Origin: Cylindrotheca closterium | Taxonomy: Eukaryota; Bacillariophyta; Bacillariophyceae; Bacillariales; Bacillariaceae | DNA: 63,368 nt | Assembly: GCA_933822405.4 (NCBI GenBank) | Contig: CAKOGP040000458.1 | Coordinates: forward strand, 1-63,368 | Direction of reading: 5' to 3' | Part shown: positions 42,642 through 52,147 of the stretch, in pieces | How positions within the stretch are numbered: the stretch's first letter is position 1 | How the letters are laid out: every line of letters begins with the position of its first letter | Program-made: the position numbers and the translations under genes | Notes under the pieces: model-generated | Seen by the model: the letters and a program-made list of their open reading frames with translations, nothing else | What the model was told of the DNA's origin: nothing | The model's database searches: none

Positions 42642-43330
42642 GTGAATTTACTGCTGGAACTGTTTTCAATTAAAATATCTGAGGCTACATTCCGTATGAT
42701 ATATAACCAAAATGATAGGCCATGTGTGATATATACCACACAAATTAAACGTTGACTATGTACCAATTGGAGGCTATATTAAAAGTATGATATATGTCAT
42801 ATGACCAATATAATAGGCCACGTGTGATATATACCACACAAACACAACTTAGGCCACGTGTGATATATACCACACAAATGCAACAATGACTATGTACGTA
42901 CCAATTGGAGGCTACATTCCGTATGATATATATCATACACGTTTGTAATTTAGTGAATTTACTGCTGGAACTGTTGTCAATTGCAATATCTGAGGCTACA
43001 TTCCGTATGATATATATCATATAACCAAAATGATAGGCCATGTGTGATATATACCACACGAATTAAACGTTGACTATGTACCAATTGGAGGCTATATTAA
43101 AAGTATGATATATGTCATATGACCAATATAATAGGCCACGTGTGATATATACCACACAAACACAACTTAGGCCACGTGTGATATATACCACACAAATGCA
43201 ACAATGACTATGATTCCGTATGATATATATCATATAACCAAAATACCTGGACACATGTGATATATGCCACACAAATAAAGCACTGACTACGTACCAATTG
43301 GTGGGGATTCAATATCATACATGTTTGCAA
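42642..43330 (-). repeat. Palindrome array 2 of the 14-kb element
   Basis: It holds the same two palindrome types as array 1, but the array as a whole is inverted: GGCCACGTGTGATATATACC, and TGAGGCTACATTCCGTATGA preceding type B. There are about thirteen palindromes, more crowded because about 250 bp is tandemly duplicated (42,642-42,890 and 42,953-43,212). It sits between the convergent stop codons of the Cys-rich and protease genes. Confidence 0.85.
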
Positions 43331-43387
43331 TTTTAGATTGTTGGAACTATTACAGGCCACTTGTGCAGTAAATTCTATTATTTATGG

Positions 43388-45769
43388 CTAGTCTAAATCT
43401 AGATTGTTTAGAACCATAGCTGCAAGTCTTAGGCGGCAACGAGAAACCACAGCCTCGTATTTCTCGCTACCCCTGAGTTCTTTTCCAAGTCTATCCATAG
43501 GGTGCCCTGTAGCAAGGTATTCGCCAAAAAGAACAGTGAAGACACCACAATCCCGAGTGTTGCGCTGTTGTGGAGCATTTAAAACTTTGTCTGCAAACCT
43601 CCAATGGTCAATCTCTGTTCTGTCCATTGGTTTGCCATGGACCGATTGGTACTCGTCAAGAATGTACTGGAAAACAACACTGCGCACAAGGCAGGAGTCG
43701 TATTTGTGAGAAAGGAGGGAATCAAATATATGGATTTCCTTCCTCTGGATGAACACAACACAAAGCATCCAATGGACGCCCCCAAAATTGACAGGAATGG
43801 CCAGTTTATCGATTTGGAACAGATTGGTACCACTTGGGAGCTGCCGCTTGGTCCATCTCCTGACATTATTGTAGTTGTACTTGTTGAAGTATTCACCGCT
43901 CTTGTCGACGCCTGCATCAGGATTTGAGTGTCCCTTCCCAAAACCAGAGCGACCTTCTAAGTTCATTGCCCTTGTGAAGAAATAAGATGTGAAGAACCAG
44001 CAGAGCTGATTTGAGGAAACAAGATTGGCATCGTATCTCCGCCTGGATCTGTCCTGCAGCTTTGCAAAAAAATAATTGATAATATCGTCTCGAAGCCAAT
44101 CTTTTCGTAACCGTTTCACACTCTCCAGAAAGATTTTGGAGTCACTTCCAGCAGGTGTGACAACTGTGGTGGTTGGGTCTCCGTTGTTTTGCCACAGACG
44201 AAAAAATTGATTCTTGTCTTTGTGGCTGACTTGTTTTAAACAGCAAAGAGATCCAAGATTCTTTGGAAGCGGTGTGGATTGTTGACCATGAGAGACGCGC
44301 GGTAGAATCTCTGGCAGAACCAAAATCGATTTTAGGGCACTGTCAAGACTTTCCTCCAGCATCAAATGAGTATTTGATAATGTAGATTTGAGGGCCTGAA
44401 CCGGGCGTTTCTGGGCTAGAACATGGCGCTGTTCTTTGCCAATAGTAATGCGTTGTTTTTTTCTCTCAAATATGTAGGTTTTGAACAGTATCAGCGCCCC
44501 CTGGAGTTGACCTTGGGTGCAAGAGTGTTTTGAAGAAAGGTGAACGGCCTTGGCAACGACTGTGGTGAAAAAGTAGTGCACTGGATTGACAATCACACCC
44601 CGCTGGTGTTTAATTCCAAAGCTCACAATGTGGAACTGCTGAACAAGTACAGTGCTTTTCAGCCCAGCTCGCTCCAGCAATCCCCAAGTGTCCCTCAAAG
44701 AGGAATTGAGATCTGAAGTTGGAAAATTGTGGGAGAGGGAAGAGAATAACAAATGAATTTTTTGAAGGAAGGCTACACTTGGTTCTGTGCTGCGATTTTC
44801 CCACAATGTGCGAAGATGCTCCAGCAGAGGTGATTGCTGGATTGCTTGGGTTGCAACAGCCACCTTGAGGATGGTTTCATAGCAGTCATTCTCTGTTGGA
44901 CATGATACCATCAACAGACTCAGAAACCAGAAACAATCATCATGTTTTATTGCTGCCAGTGGAAGAACATGTCGGAGTAGCCCTCGAATGAGGTGATGCA
45001 AGACGTAGACAATCTCAAGTTGAACAGTGAGTCTGCGTTTCACGTTTGCAAAACCCAACTGCAGCTTTCTGCCGTCCTTTTTCCCAATGGCAGAAGCCAG
45101 ACTTGAGAGTGTATCTATCTCACGGTCAAGTTCAGCTGAGTTCTCAACATGCATATCCAGTGGAGCCCCGTTTTTGCAGCGCAAGTTGGTTTTGAAAATA
45201 ATGCCAACTTGGAAATTGGAAAAGTAGGATGGGGAATTGCTGCGAAGAAGAAAGGTAGTTCCAAGGGCTAGCATGACGGCGTCGTTTCCAAATTGTTCCT
45301 CTGTGAAAAACAGTTTTGCAATTGTGGCGGTGCGAAGGGAATTTGGACAGGCGTAACAACGCAGTAAATCAGACTGTTCCTTCCAAAGATTTGCAAGGGG
45401 ATCAGTTTTGAAAATAAGATTTGGTGGAGGCTCGTCCTTCTGTGGAGAAGCTGTGTTGGGAGTTGTTTGTGACATTTCTAAGATTGAAAGGGCAGCAGCA
45501 GTGCAGGCATCTGCTGCATCGCTTTCATCAACGGCAGAAGCGGAGATGGTATATGCTGCTGGTTGGGGTGAGGATTGTAATGGGTTTTTGTATGCTTCAG
45601 ACAGTTGAGTCAGAGTGGGAGTGGAAGTCTGGGATGAAAGTGTTCCAAAGTTGAGGGACAGGTCCAATGATAGATTGGATTCCTGGGTATCCGGTGGGCA
45701 GGGGGTTCCACCATTGTGTTGGTTCATTGAGGCGTCTTGGGAAAACTGCCAAGAGGATTGGGAGAACAT
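43388..45769 (-). CDS. Ulp1/C48-type cysteine protease of the 14-kb element
   Basis: 793 residues from the ATG of MFSQSSWQFS; the frame extends ten codons further to a GTG. The N-terminal ~540 residues are unrecognised, with a Ser/Thr/Gln-rich first 130. The C-terminal ~200 residues match SUMO-protease-type C48 peptidases: KIFLESVKRLRKDWLRDDII, then GGVHWMLCVVF (His666), IHIFDSL (Asp683), the oxyanion Gln in QQRNTRDCGVF (about 735) and Cys741. The order His-Asp-Gln-Cys is complete, so it should be active. C48 proteases are carried by several transposon groups, for example Ulp-bearing Mutator-like elements of plants, where they may relieve SUMO-linked repression or process element proteins. 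Such a role here is inference. The gene mirrors the recombinase gene at the other end of the element. Confidence 0.85.
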   Translation of the reverse strand: MFSQSSWQFSQDASMNQHNGGTPCPPDTQESNLSLDLSLNFGTLSSQTSTPTLTQLSEAYKNPLQSSPQPAAYTISASAVDESDAADACTAAALSILEMSQTTPNTASPQKDEPPPNLIFKTDPLANLWKEQSDLLRCYACPNSLRTATIAKLFFTEEQFGNDAVMLALGTTFLLRSNSPSYFSNFQVGIIFKTNLRCKNGAPLDMHVENSAELDREIDTLSSLASAIGKKDGRKLQLGFANVKRRLTVQLEIVYVLHHLIRGLLRHVLPLAAIKHDDCFWFLSLLMVSCPTENDCYETILKVAVATQAIQQSPLLEHLRTLWENRSTEPSVAFLQKIHLLFSSLSHNFPTSDLNSSLRDTWGLLERAGLKSTVLVQQFHIVSFGIKHQRGVIVNPVHYFFTTVVAKAVHLSSKHSCTQGQLQGALILFKTYIFERKKQRITIGKEQRHVLAQKRPVQALKSTLSNTHLMLEESLDSALKSILVLPEILPRVSHGQQSTPLPKNLGSLCCLKQVSHKDKNQFFRLWQNNGDPTTTVVTPAGSDSKIFLESVKRLRKDWLRDDIINYFFAKLQDRSRRRYDANLVSSNQLCWFFTSYFFTRAMNLEGRSGFGKGHSNPDAGVDKSGEYFNKYNYNNVRRWTKRQLPSGTNLFQIDKLAIPVNFGGVHWMLCVVFIQRKEIHIFDSLLSHKYDSCLVRSVVFQYILDEYQSVHGKPMDRTEIDHWRFADKVLNAPQQRNTRDCGVFTVLFGEYLATGHPMDRLGKELRGSEKYEAVVSRCRLRLAAMVLNNLDLD

Positions 45770-46045
45770 CCTTGGATGGCAATATATATATAGGTGCACA
45801 ATGAAATTGTTTTGGACTTTATTATTTGGGCTGTACTATTGAAACCAAGTCGAGTGGGACAAATATCACAGGACTCAAGAAAAACTAAGTATGGAGCGGA
45901 GATTGATAGGGATGTATGATATATAGCACACATATCACCAGGTAAAATTTGGAAAAATATTTTGGGCGAAAAAAATTTGGTGAAAAAAAAAGGCTCGTAG
46001 AAATCCTACCTGTGAAAAATTTGAAAACAGTGATACCCCTCATTT

Positions 46046-46866
46046 ACCGCTTAGCTAGTATGTGTGATATACCAGTATATCGTCACAAATGGATTTACAG
46101 TACTCTCTAGACTACTATAAAAGAAAATGGCTCATGTTGTTGTATTTTGCATCTGTTGATCTTTATATTTTTGTATTTTTATTGATGCATACATGATTTT
46201 GTGTAGTCCTAGAGGACAATGGTTGCATCGATGCCGATGCATAATATTGATTCAAGTTTTTGTTTTTGAATTTTCTTTCATTCAAAGAATCATTATATTG
46301 TACGGTGTTCGTTTTATTGATGCGTTCGAGGGACAATCACCTCTTCTGTTTCATTTTTCGTTGTCATATTATTGGTTGTTTCTTCGTTTTGACTTTTGTA
46401 TCTCTTGATGCATATATACAATAGTGGTGTAGATGTACTGAATTGTGTACATTCTACGGCATGCCTTCTACATACTCTTTTGGGACTTTTTTCACCCAAA
46501 AAGGAGCATTGAAGTACATACTGACTTACGCGATTCTTGGACCGCAACAGCTCGAACTTAGAGCTGAAGCAGGATCAAACGGTAGCGGTCGAAGGACGTG
46601 AACTCTCTTTTGATTTCGTTCAGCCTTGATGGAAGGATTACTGTGTCCTTCAGGGGAGTAATATTTGGGAATAGGCCGTAAACACGCAAAGATCTTTCAT
46701 GGAAGCGCGCTCCTCGTCTCCAGGTGTTCTTGACATTTGTCAGTTGCGAGTGCAATAGTGTTGGCCAACATTTTCTGACAAGTCAAGAGCACTGAAAAGT
46801 AGAAGATTGTTTCGAGAAAGGTCGTATGCGGAAGCGGGGTACGGGTTGGCGATCTCTATGGAAGAC
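46046..46866. other. Right flank of the 14-kb insertion
   Basis: This is the unit B continuation of 21,510-22,330, with small indels (for example an extra CCTTCAGGGGAGTAATATTTG-like insertion near 46,650, of which only part is quoted). No gene is seen before the acidic-repeat gene. Confidence 0.6.
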
Positions 46867-47472
46867 CTATGGACCATCGACTTCCATTTCATCAGTATCG
46901 ACTTGCATCCAGTCAATTTCAGGTAGATCGATTTCCATTTCATCAATATCAACTTGCATCCAATCGATTTCTGGTAGATCAATGTCCATTTCGTCTTGGT
47001 CAACTTCCATCGCATTGCAGTCGATCGAAAGTCTGGAGAACCGTTTACCAAGCTCGGTTACAGAAGCATTGCCTGTGGCGAGTTCCGAAGAAGGATGGAG
47101 CGAAACGTAAGTCGCCATCATTTCAGCTTCAATTTCGTCTCCAGTAGCATCGAGACTTTTAGATTCCGAGACGACATCTTGTGCTGCTGGTTGTGGCGAA
47201 GCCAAAGGTGCTGGATGAGACAAATTGAGGACGACCTGATTTAGCTCGTTCTTGGTGGTGGTGGTGGTGGTGGTGGTGGTTTGCAATGATAACCCCATTG
47301 TTTCGTCGTTTTCTTCCTCCATTTTCGCTTTGGTTTCATTGCAGTTAAGAGAAAGGCCAGAGAATAGTTTCATAAGCTCCTCCATGTCGTCTTGGTTTTG
47401 CTCGACAGTGACGTGACGGTCGTCCTTAATGATGTTTCCACGTTGTTGCTTGGTTGCAAAGAAGGTGTTCAT
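46867..47472 (-). CDS. Acidic protein with DEMEIDLPEIDWMQVD repeats, copy B (shortened)
   Basis: 201 residues. It shares the start MNTFFATKQQ, the FSGLSLNCNETKA module, a Thr run longer by two codons, and the 16-residue acidic repeats with copy A. It ends at TAG right after MEVDGP, where copy A continues SIFRRDRQPVPRF for 26 more residues. The homologous tail text is still present downstream, so this is a simple C-terminal truncation. It may still be functional because the repeats are intact. Family unknown. Confidence 0.55.
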   Translation of the reverse strand: MNTFFATKQQRGNIIKDDRHVTVEQNQDDMEELMKLFSGLSLNCNETKAKMEEENDETMGLSLQTTTTTTTTTKNELNQVVLNLSHPAPLASPQPAAQDVVSESKSLDATGDEIEAEMMATYVSLHPSSELATGNASVTELGKRFSRLSIDCNAMEVDQDEMDIDLPEIDWMQVDIDEMEIDLPEIDWMQVDTDEMEVDGP

Positions 47473-48674
47473 GTTTGATTATGATGTTTGGTGTTATATG
47501 CGAAGCGAAGAATAAGATTGCACAAAAAGCTCTGCGCTTTGTTTTTATGAGCTTTTGGAGTGTGAAAGCCAAAGTGGCTAGAGTGCATGTTTGCATATCG
47601 TTTGCATCAACATCGTGGAATTATCAAAAAAATGAACACGGTACACGCTGGCGAAATGAAACGACTTTTTCAGATTTTCATGTCGCTAATAGCTGGAACT
47701 TCGTTTCAAGCAGCCGGTTGTGTTGTTCTTTACAGTAGGCTTTTGAAGGCGGCGAGGCCTCCAAATGATGAATGAATGGGATTCGCTTCAAAAGCTTTCA
47801 TCATCACCATCATCACCATTGCATGCGGATGTAGTCTCAGTGTTATTTTCACATTAATTTGCGGTCGTTGAATATTTCTATTATTTTGAATTTGCCAGTT
47901 TGTAGTCGTGTGGTCGAGTAACATTGAAACCACTGTTCGAAAGTCCGAAATACAATACTCGGACACTTGTTTCATCACAATCCAGGACCGGGAAAATCAA
48001 TATTTACTGTCAAGAATTGTATGCTAAATTCCTATTTCCCTGCCGTTCCTGCGACTTTGATTGTACATATGTAAGGTGACGTGACTCCAAATGACCCATT
48101 CGATCACAAGGAATCAATTCACCCCCATGCTTTGCTTGCGATGGAGACCTCGTGGCAATGATACTGTAGCAAAGTACCGAACAAAACATCGAACGAGGTT
48201 GGAGACCAACATAAACGAGCAAGGGCATTGAAACTGAAAACAAAGTAATCCATCTGATTGATTCATTTACCACGATGCCACTTGGCAATTTTTGCAGGAT
48301 AGATCGAAGTTTCATCGACGCTAATGGATAATGTTATATCTGTGTATTATAGATATATATCTTGGAAAACGTGTTTCTGGGTTCTTGATATCTTCCCTGC
48401 TGTCCAGCGCAGATGAGATGAATGAATGAATCGAATCCAGCCATTATTGGAACCCATGCTTATCGTGAAATTGTCAATCTCGCATTCGCAGTTTTCTCAT
48501 CAATATTTCGGCTTCCACTGTTGCAGCCACTGGTTTGGTTCCCTTCAAGCGTGGAATCCAGAGCTACATCTTCGTTTTTCCGTGGTGGTGATCGTTTTAA
48601 GAATCATAAGACTAGTAGTAGCCTACCCTAGTACCAATATCAATATCGATACCACTCCGTCCACCATTCTCTGC
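47473..48674. other. Spacer, acidic-repeat gene B to VWD-3
   Basis: Alignable to 22,930-24,233 of unit A except for insertions and deletions, including the hairpin element at 47,982. No gene is supported. Confidence 0.5.
47982..48051. mobile_element. 70-bp CCAGG hairpin element, copy 2
   Basis: Inverted relative to copy 1 at 25,367. The shared core is AAGAATTGTATGCTAAATT. The ends CCAGGACCGGGAAAA and CTATTTCCCTGCCGTTCCTG are slightly decayed. It lies at a different place in the repeated unit from copy 1, so the two are separate insertions of one family. Confidence 0.65.
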
Positions 48675-49643
48675 TTATTCGTAGGCACCAACCATCTCCA
48701 AGTCTTGGGTGGCCAATATATCATTGACACAATCCTTGATGGAAAGAGGATCGGACATGACACGGAAACAAGCGTGTTCCGCTTGGGCATAGGAAATTTG
48801 CGAGTCGGCCAAATGGCGTCGGCGTTCTCCGCGTGGGTCCTTTGGTTTCCAGCAGGGTTCGGGGAATTGGGGGCGAGAGGCTTCCCGGAAGAGTCGCTTT
48901 TCGTACGGAAGGACTTGCCACTGGTCACCAAGATTTGTGAAATCGTCAATAGCAGTGATACCATCACGAGCATGTGTTTTCCCAGTCATGTAGTCTCCAA
49001 GAAGACCGACCGTATTGCCAAAGACGGATTCATCACCATTGAATTGGAGACGAACAAACTCCTTGTATACTTGAACAACAATTGAAGAATTGGGATTCAA
49101 GTCAATGGTGTAATGGCGCTTGTAAGCAGAGGGAGCGCTCTGGGTAACGGAAAAGCCAGCAAAGTTGTCCAGGTCTCCTTGGTACTCGTAGTTGATCCAG
49201 TAGTGGGCTTGCTCATCAGCAATCGTGGATCCTTCAATCTCCAAGATATCATTGCCAATCTGAATGGCAATACTTTGAATGTAGGACCAGTACCCAACAA
49301 TCTTGGTACGGATGTGAACGTGTAATCCAAGGCCTTGGGCAAAGACTTCGTCTTTCATCATCACGACGTCGCACTGACCATCGTACTTGTAATGCTCATT
49401 GTTCCAAGTGATTATATGCGTGTTGCCACCTCCACCAGGTGGTAGTAATGGGCTTCGTATGGCTGCTGAGAGACCTTCTCCATTGAATGTTGTGTCATAT
49501 TCGATTTCTTTTCCTTCGTGACCCTTGTTGTTATTGTTCTTTTTCTTTTTGGTGGTCGTGCTGGTAACATCACCACTGCGACCACTTGCACGAGCATGCA
49601 ACAGAACGGTAGACAAGAGAGTGATGATCAATTCGAACTTCAT
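48675..49643 (-). CDS. Secreted VWD-like protein 3
   Basis: 322 residues from MKFELIITLLSTVLLHARA, a signal peptide shared with copy 2; 42 upstream in-frame codons are not conserved. It keeps all the VWD-like blocks of copy 2 (CDVVMMKDEVFAQGLGLHVH, SVFGNTVGLLGDYMTGKTHA, GDQWQVLPYEKRLFREASR) and the Cys tail. It stops after VGAYE because the CAA codon of copy 2 is TAA here, nine residues or so early. It is the unit B counterpart of copy 2 and probably still functional. Confidence 0.75.
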   Translation of the reverse strand: MKFELIITLLSTVLLHARASGRSGDVTSTTTKKKKNNNNKGHEGKEIEYDTTFNGEGLSAAIRSPLLPPGGGGNTHIITWNNEHYKYDGQCDVVMMKDEVFAQGLGLHVHIRTKIVGYWSYIQSIAIQIGNDILEIEGSTIADEQAHYWINYEYQGDLDNFAGFSVTQSAPSAYKRHYTIDLNPNSSIVVQVYKEFVRLQFNGDESVFGNTVGLLGDYMTGKTHARDGITAIDDFTNLGDQWQVLPYEKRLFREASRPQFPEPCWKPKDPRGERRRHLADSQISYAQAEHACFRVMSDPLSIKDCVNDILATQDLEMVGAYE

Positions 49644-50021
49644 GGTAAATAGATATGCTGTATGGCTTTCCAAAATGATGGAAACTTGTGAAAGTAGTCG
49701 TAAACAAGATGTTTGGATCCTACTACGAAGTTTTTCCACTGGTGCATGATTTGAGATATTGAGGTTCACGTAATATTTTCCAGGGATACTTCACGTTGGG
49801 GATTTTGAAACTGCATATCCCGAATCCCCGAAAGGACCGATTTCAAAATAGAATATCCCCGTAATGTTGTTTTGTGCTGTACGATGGATGGGGTTCTGAC
49901 CAAAACTTCATAGAGGAATTATATTCCATGGAAAGGAATGAATAACAAAGGATCGAGTGAATAAAACATGAGATTCATTCCACAGCAAACAAGCTATTTG
50001 TATACATATTTCACCTACCGG

Positions 50022-50375
50022 TGTCATCAGCTTCGGCGTCATCAGCATCAGCATCGTCATCAGCATCGTCATCAGCATCGTCATCAGCATTCATCGTCAT
50101 CAGCATCGTCATCAGCATTCGTCATCGTCATCGTCATCAGCATCGTCATCAGCATTGTCATCGTCATCAGCATCGTCATCAGCATCGTCATCATCATCGT
50201 CATCAGAGCATTGTCATTAGCATTGTCATCATCATTGTCATCAGCATCGTCATCATCATCGTCATCGTCATCAGCATCGTCAGCATCATCGGCATCGGCA
50301 TGGGCATCACCATCACCACCATCACCACCATCACCCTCATCAGCATCATCAGCATCATCAGCATCACCATCACAG
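50022..50375. repeat. CATCAG/CATCGT repeat expansion in the GT31-c stalk
   Basis: About 350 bp of imperfect ATC/GTC trinucleotide units, grown from the short GCATCAG-type tract present in copies a and b. Confidence 0.85.
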
Positions 50376-50700
50376 CTGAACAGCGATTCTGCTTCAAGTC
50401 TAAGTTCATCTGAATACGCCGACGCGTCACCAATGTCATCGCATCATCATGCTAACAACCAACGCCAGTATAGCACCAAGACGTCGCAAATTCATGCTAG
50501 CAAACAACATCTATTGTTTCAATGGCACTCATGCTGTTGCGAACCATCGGTATGGCTGGCAATCGGAAATTAAGACCACAATGGACTGTACCTGGGTGGA
50601 ATGGTTGAAGGTTAATCACACATGCAAAACTTGTCGCGATTTGCCGGAGGATATGGCAGTGACCTTTCTCGATCCTGGGACGAATTGGGTCCCTGATGTC

Positions 50701-51017
50701 TGTTAGATATTATATGCGGTATAATATTTGACTGAGGTTTTTGAGATTCCAGATTCCTTGGTGAAAGTGAATTGACGCGATGACCAACCAATAACGTAGT
50801 GAAAAGAATTGTTCATTCTTTTCAGTAAACCATCTAGATTGATTGTTGTTGCAACTTTGATTGAGTGCAGAATAGTTGATACTATAGTTATGGAACTGAA
50901 GTAGATAGTCATCAGTGCATGTAGACCTGATTGGTCACATGGACAATGCAGAGTTAATGACTCCTCGCATCTGAATGATTATTTTGAAGATAGTCGTCCT
51001 ATTTTCTATTTCTAACA
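50701..51017. mobile_element. Solo LTR, 317 bp
   Basis: It begins TGTTAGA and ends TCTAACA, an inverted terminal pair with the TG...CA ends of long terminal repeats. The 6-bp word GATGTC precedes it (50695-50700) and follows it (51018-51023). Copy b shows the uninterrupted target, CCCTGATGTCACCATG near 28,770. No internal retroelement genes accompany it, so it is a solo LTR left by recombination. Confidence 0.88.
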
Positions 51018-51950
51018 GATGTCACCATGTTGCGTCAAATGTTTTTGGACGGTCACAATTCCAATGGGAATCCTTGGCCGCCTCCATTGCCAAAAGAACT
51101 ATGCAATATGGTGAACAGTTTCAAAAACACGAGGAGATTGCTGGATGAGGCACAGATAGTTGGGGCGCCAATTTTGAGAACGCCAGAAACAAAGAACAAC
51201 AAAGTTTTGTGCTTCATATATACCATGGAGAAGAAGCACAACACTTCCATTCGAGCGATGCGGGAAACCTGGGCACCAGGCTGTGATGGGTTCCTTGCCT
51301 TGTCAACAAAGTCTAATCCTCAGATACCTGCCATTAGTGTTCCGCATAGGGGAAAAGAAAAGTACGGCAACATGTGGCAAAAGATTTCGAGCATGTTCCA
51401 ATTTGTTGGAAAACACTATCTATTGGAATTCGGTTGGTTCTACATGGGTGGCAATGACCTTGTGGTCTACCCGCAAAACTTGAAAAACTATCTTGGAACC
51501 ATTAATTCTAGCGAACCTCACTATTTTGGGAGACGCTTCATTTTTAATACTGAAGGGGCTGGCTATGTTCTCTTGCAACCGGCCCTTCAGTGCTTACTCA
51601 AAAACTAGGAGGAAAAGATTTGCGGACCATGGAAGACGACATGACGACAATTTGCTTGGAACGTGCCTGTAATATCACTTACGAGGACACAGGAGATGAT
51701 CAAATGCGGGAGCGATTTCATCATTGGATGCCCAATTTTGAGTATTTCTACAGAGGTAGAAAGTTCTTGTATTATGATTTCATTAAAGAATGGGGACTTC
51801 TGTTGGGGAATCAAAGCTGCTCGTCCAAAACTGTCAACTTCCATTATATCAAGAATCCAACCATGGCTTGGTACCTTTATCACTAAGGGATGGTGTTGGA
51901 CACCAACAAATCAATGGAGGACAAGCATTATTTTGACAATAACTTGAAAC

Positions 51951-52147
51951 GCTGCAGGTGTTGGCAAGCAAAGGACGGACTGATCAGAACGCCCAAGTAC
52001 GTATACAGTAGCAGAACAGTGGTAAGCTACGTACCAATAGAGGTTGTGAAAGAAGTTGGTAAACAAGCTGCAGCTCAGTTGCAGCTCATTCCTTTTGAAA
52101 AGACTGCTCTGTATTTGACAGAGTGAAATTGAAGTCTAGGAATTGAT
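51951..52147 (+). repeat. Split direct repeat A1
   Basis: Pairs with A2; lacks a 13-base stretch (around TATGCGAAGAAGG) that A2 has. Confidence 0.9.

Larger units (their letters stand above)
32041..46045. mobile_element. 14-kb multigene tyrosine-recombinase element
   Basis: The boundaries come from comparing units. Unit A reads AATTTCTTACCGCTTAGCTAG near 21,505. Unit B has the left part to ATTTCTT at 32,033-32,039 and the right part from ACCGCTTAGCTAG at 46,046, with 14.0 kb between. Inside are five genes: tyrosine recombinase (+), beta-helix protein (+), unknown (-), Cys-rich protein (+) and Ulp1-type protease (-), plus two inverted palindrome arrays. None has a paralogue elsewhere in the window. 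No terminal inverted repeat or target duplication is convincing; a weak direct similarity (CGTAGAATCC at 32,117, CGTAGAAATCC at 45,996) exists near the ends. The left edge is uncertain by about 35 bp because it lies in ATTC-rich text. Confidence 0.75.
50022..51886 (+). pseudogene. GT31-like glycosyltransferase copy c, decayed
   Basis: It is collinear with copy b but broken several times. The start and membrane anchor are deleted (ACATATTTCACCTACC joins directly to the Ser-rich stalk). The stalk is expanded into a CATCGT/CATCAG repeat. A solo LTR interrupts it at 50,701-51,017. TTG is TAG near 51,606, and small deletions surround CGACATGACGAC. Recognisable pieces remain, such as FIYTMEKKHNTSIRAMRETW and FGWFYMGGNDLVVYPQNL, where the first Asp of GGDD is Asn. 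It ends at a TAA just before the PAT retroelement. Confidence 0.88.

Noticed and set aside
32041..46045. Terminal inverted repeats at the edges of the 14-kb element
   Set aside because: Comparing the left edge with the inverted right edge gave only short AT-rich matches; no convincing pair.
51890..52126. Frame of 78 codons spanning the start of the PAT element
   Set aside because: It crosses the insertion boundary and reads through repeat A1, so it is not an evolved gene.
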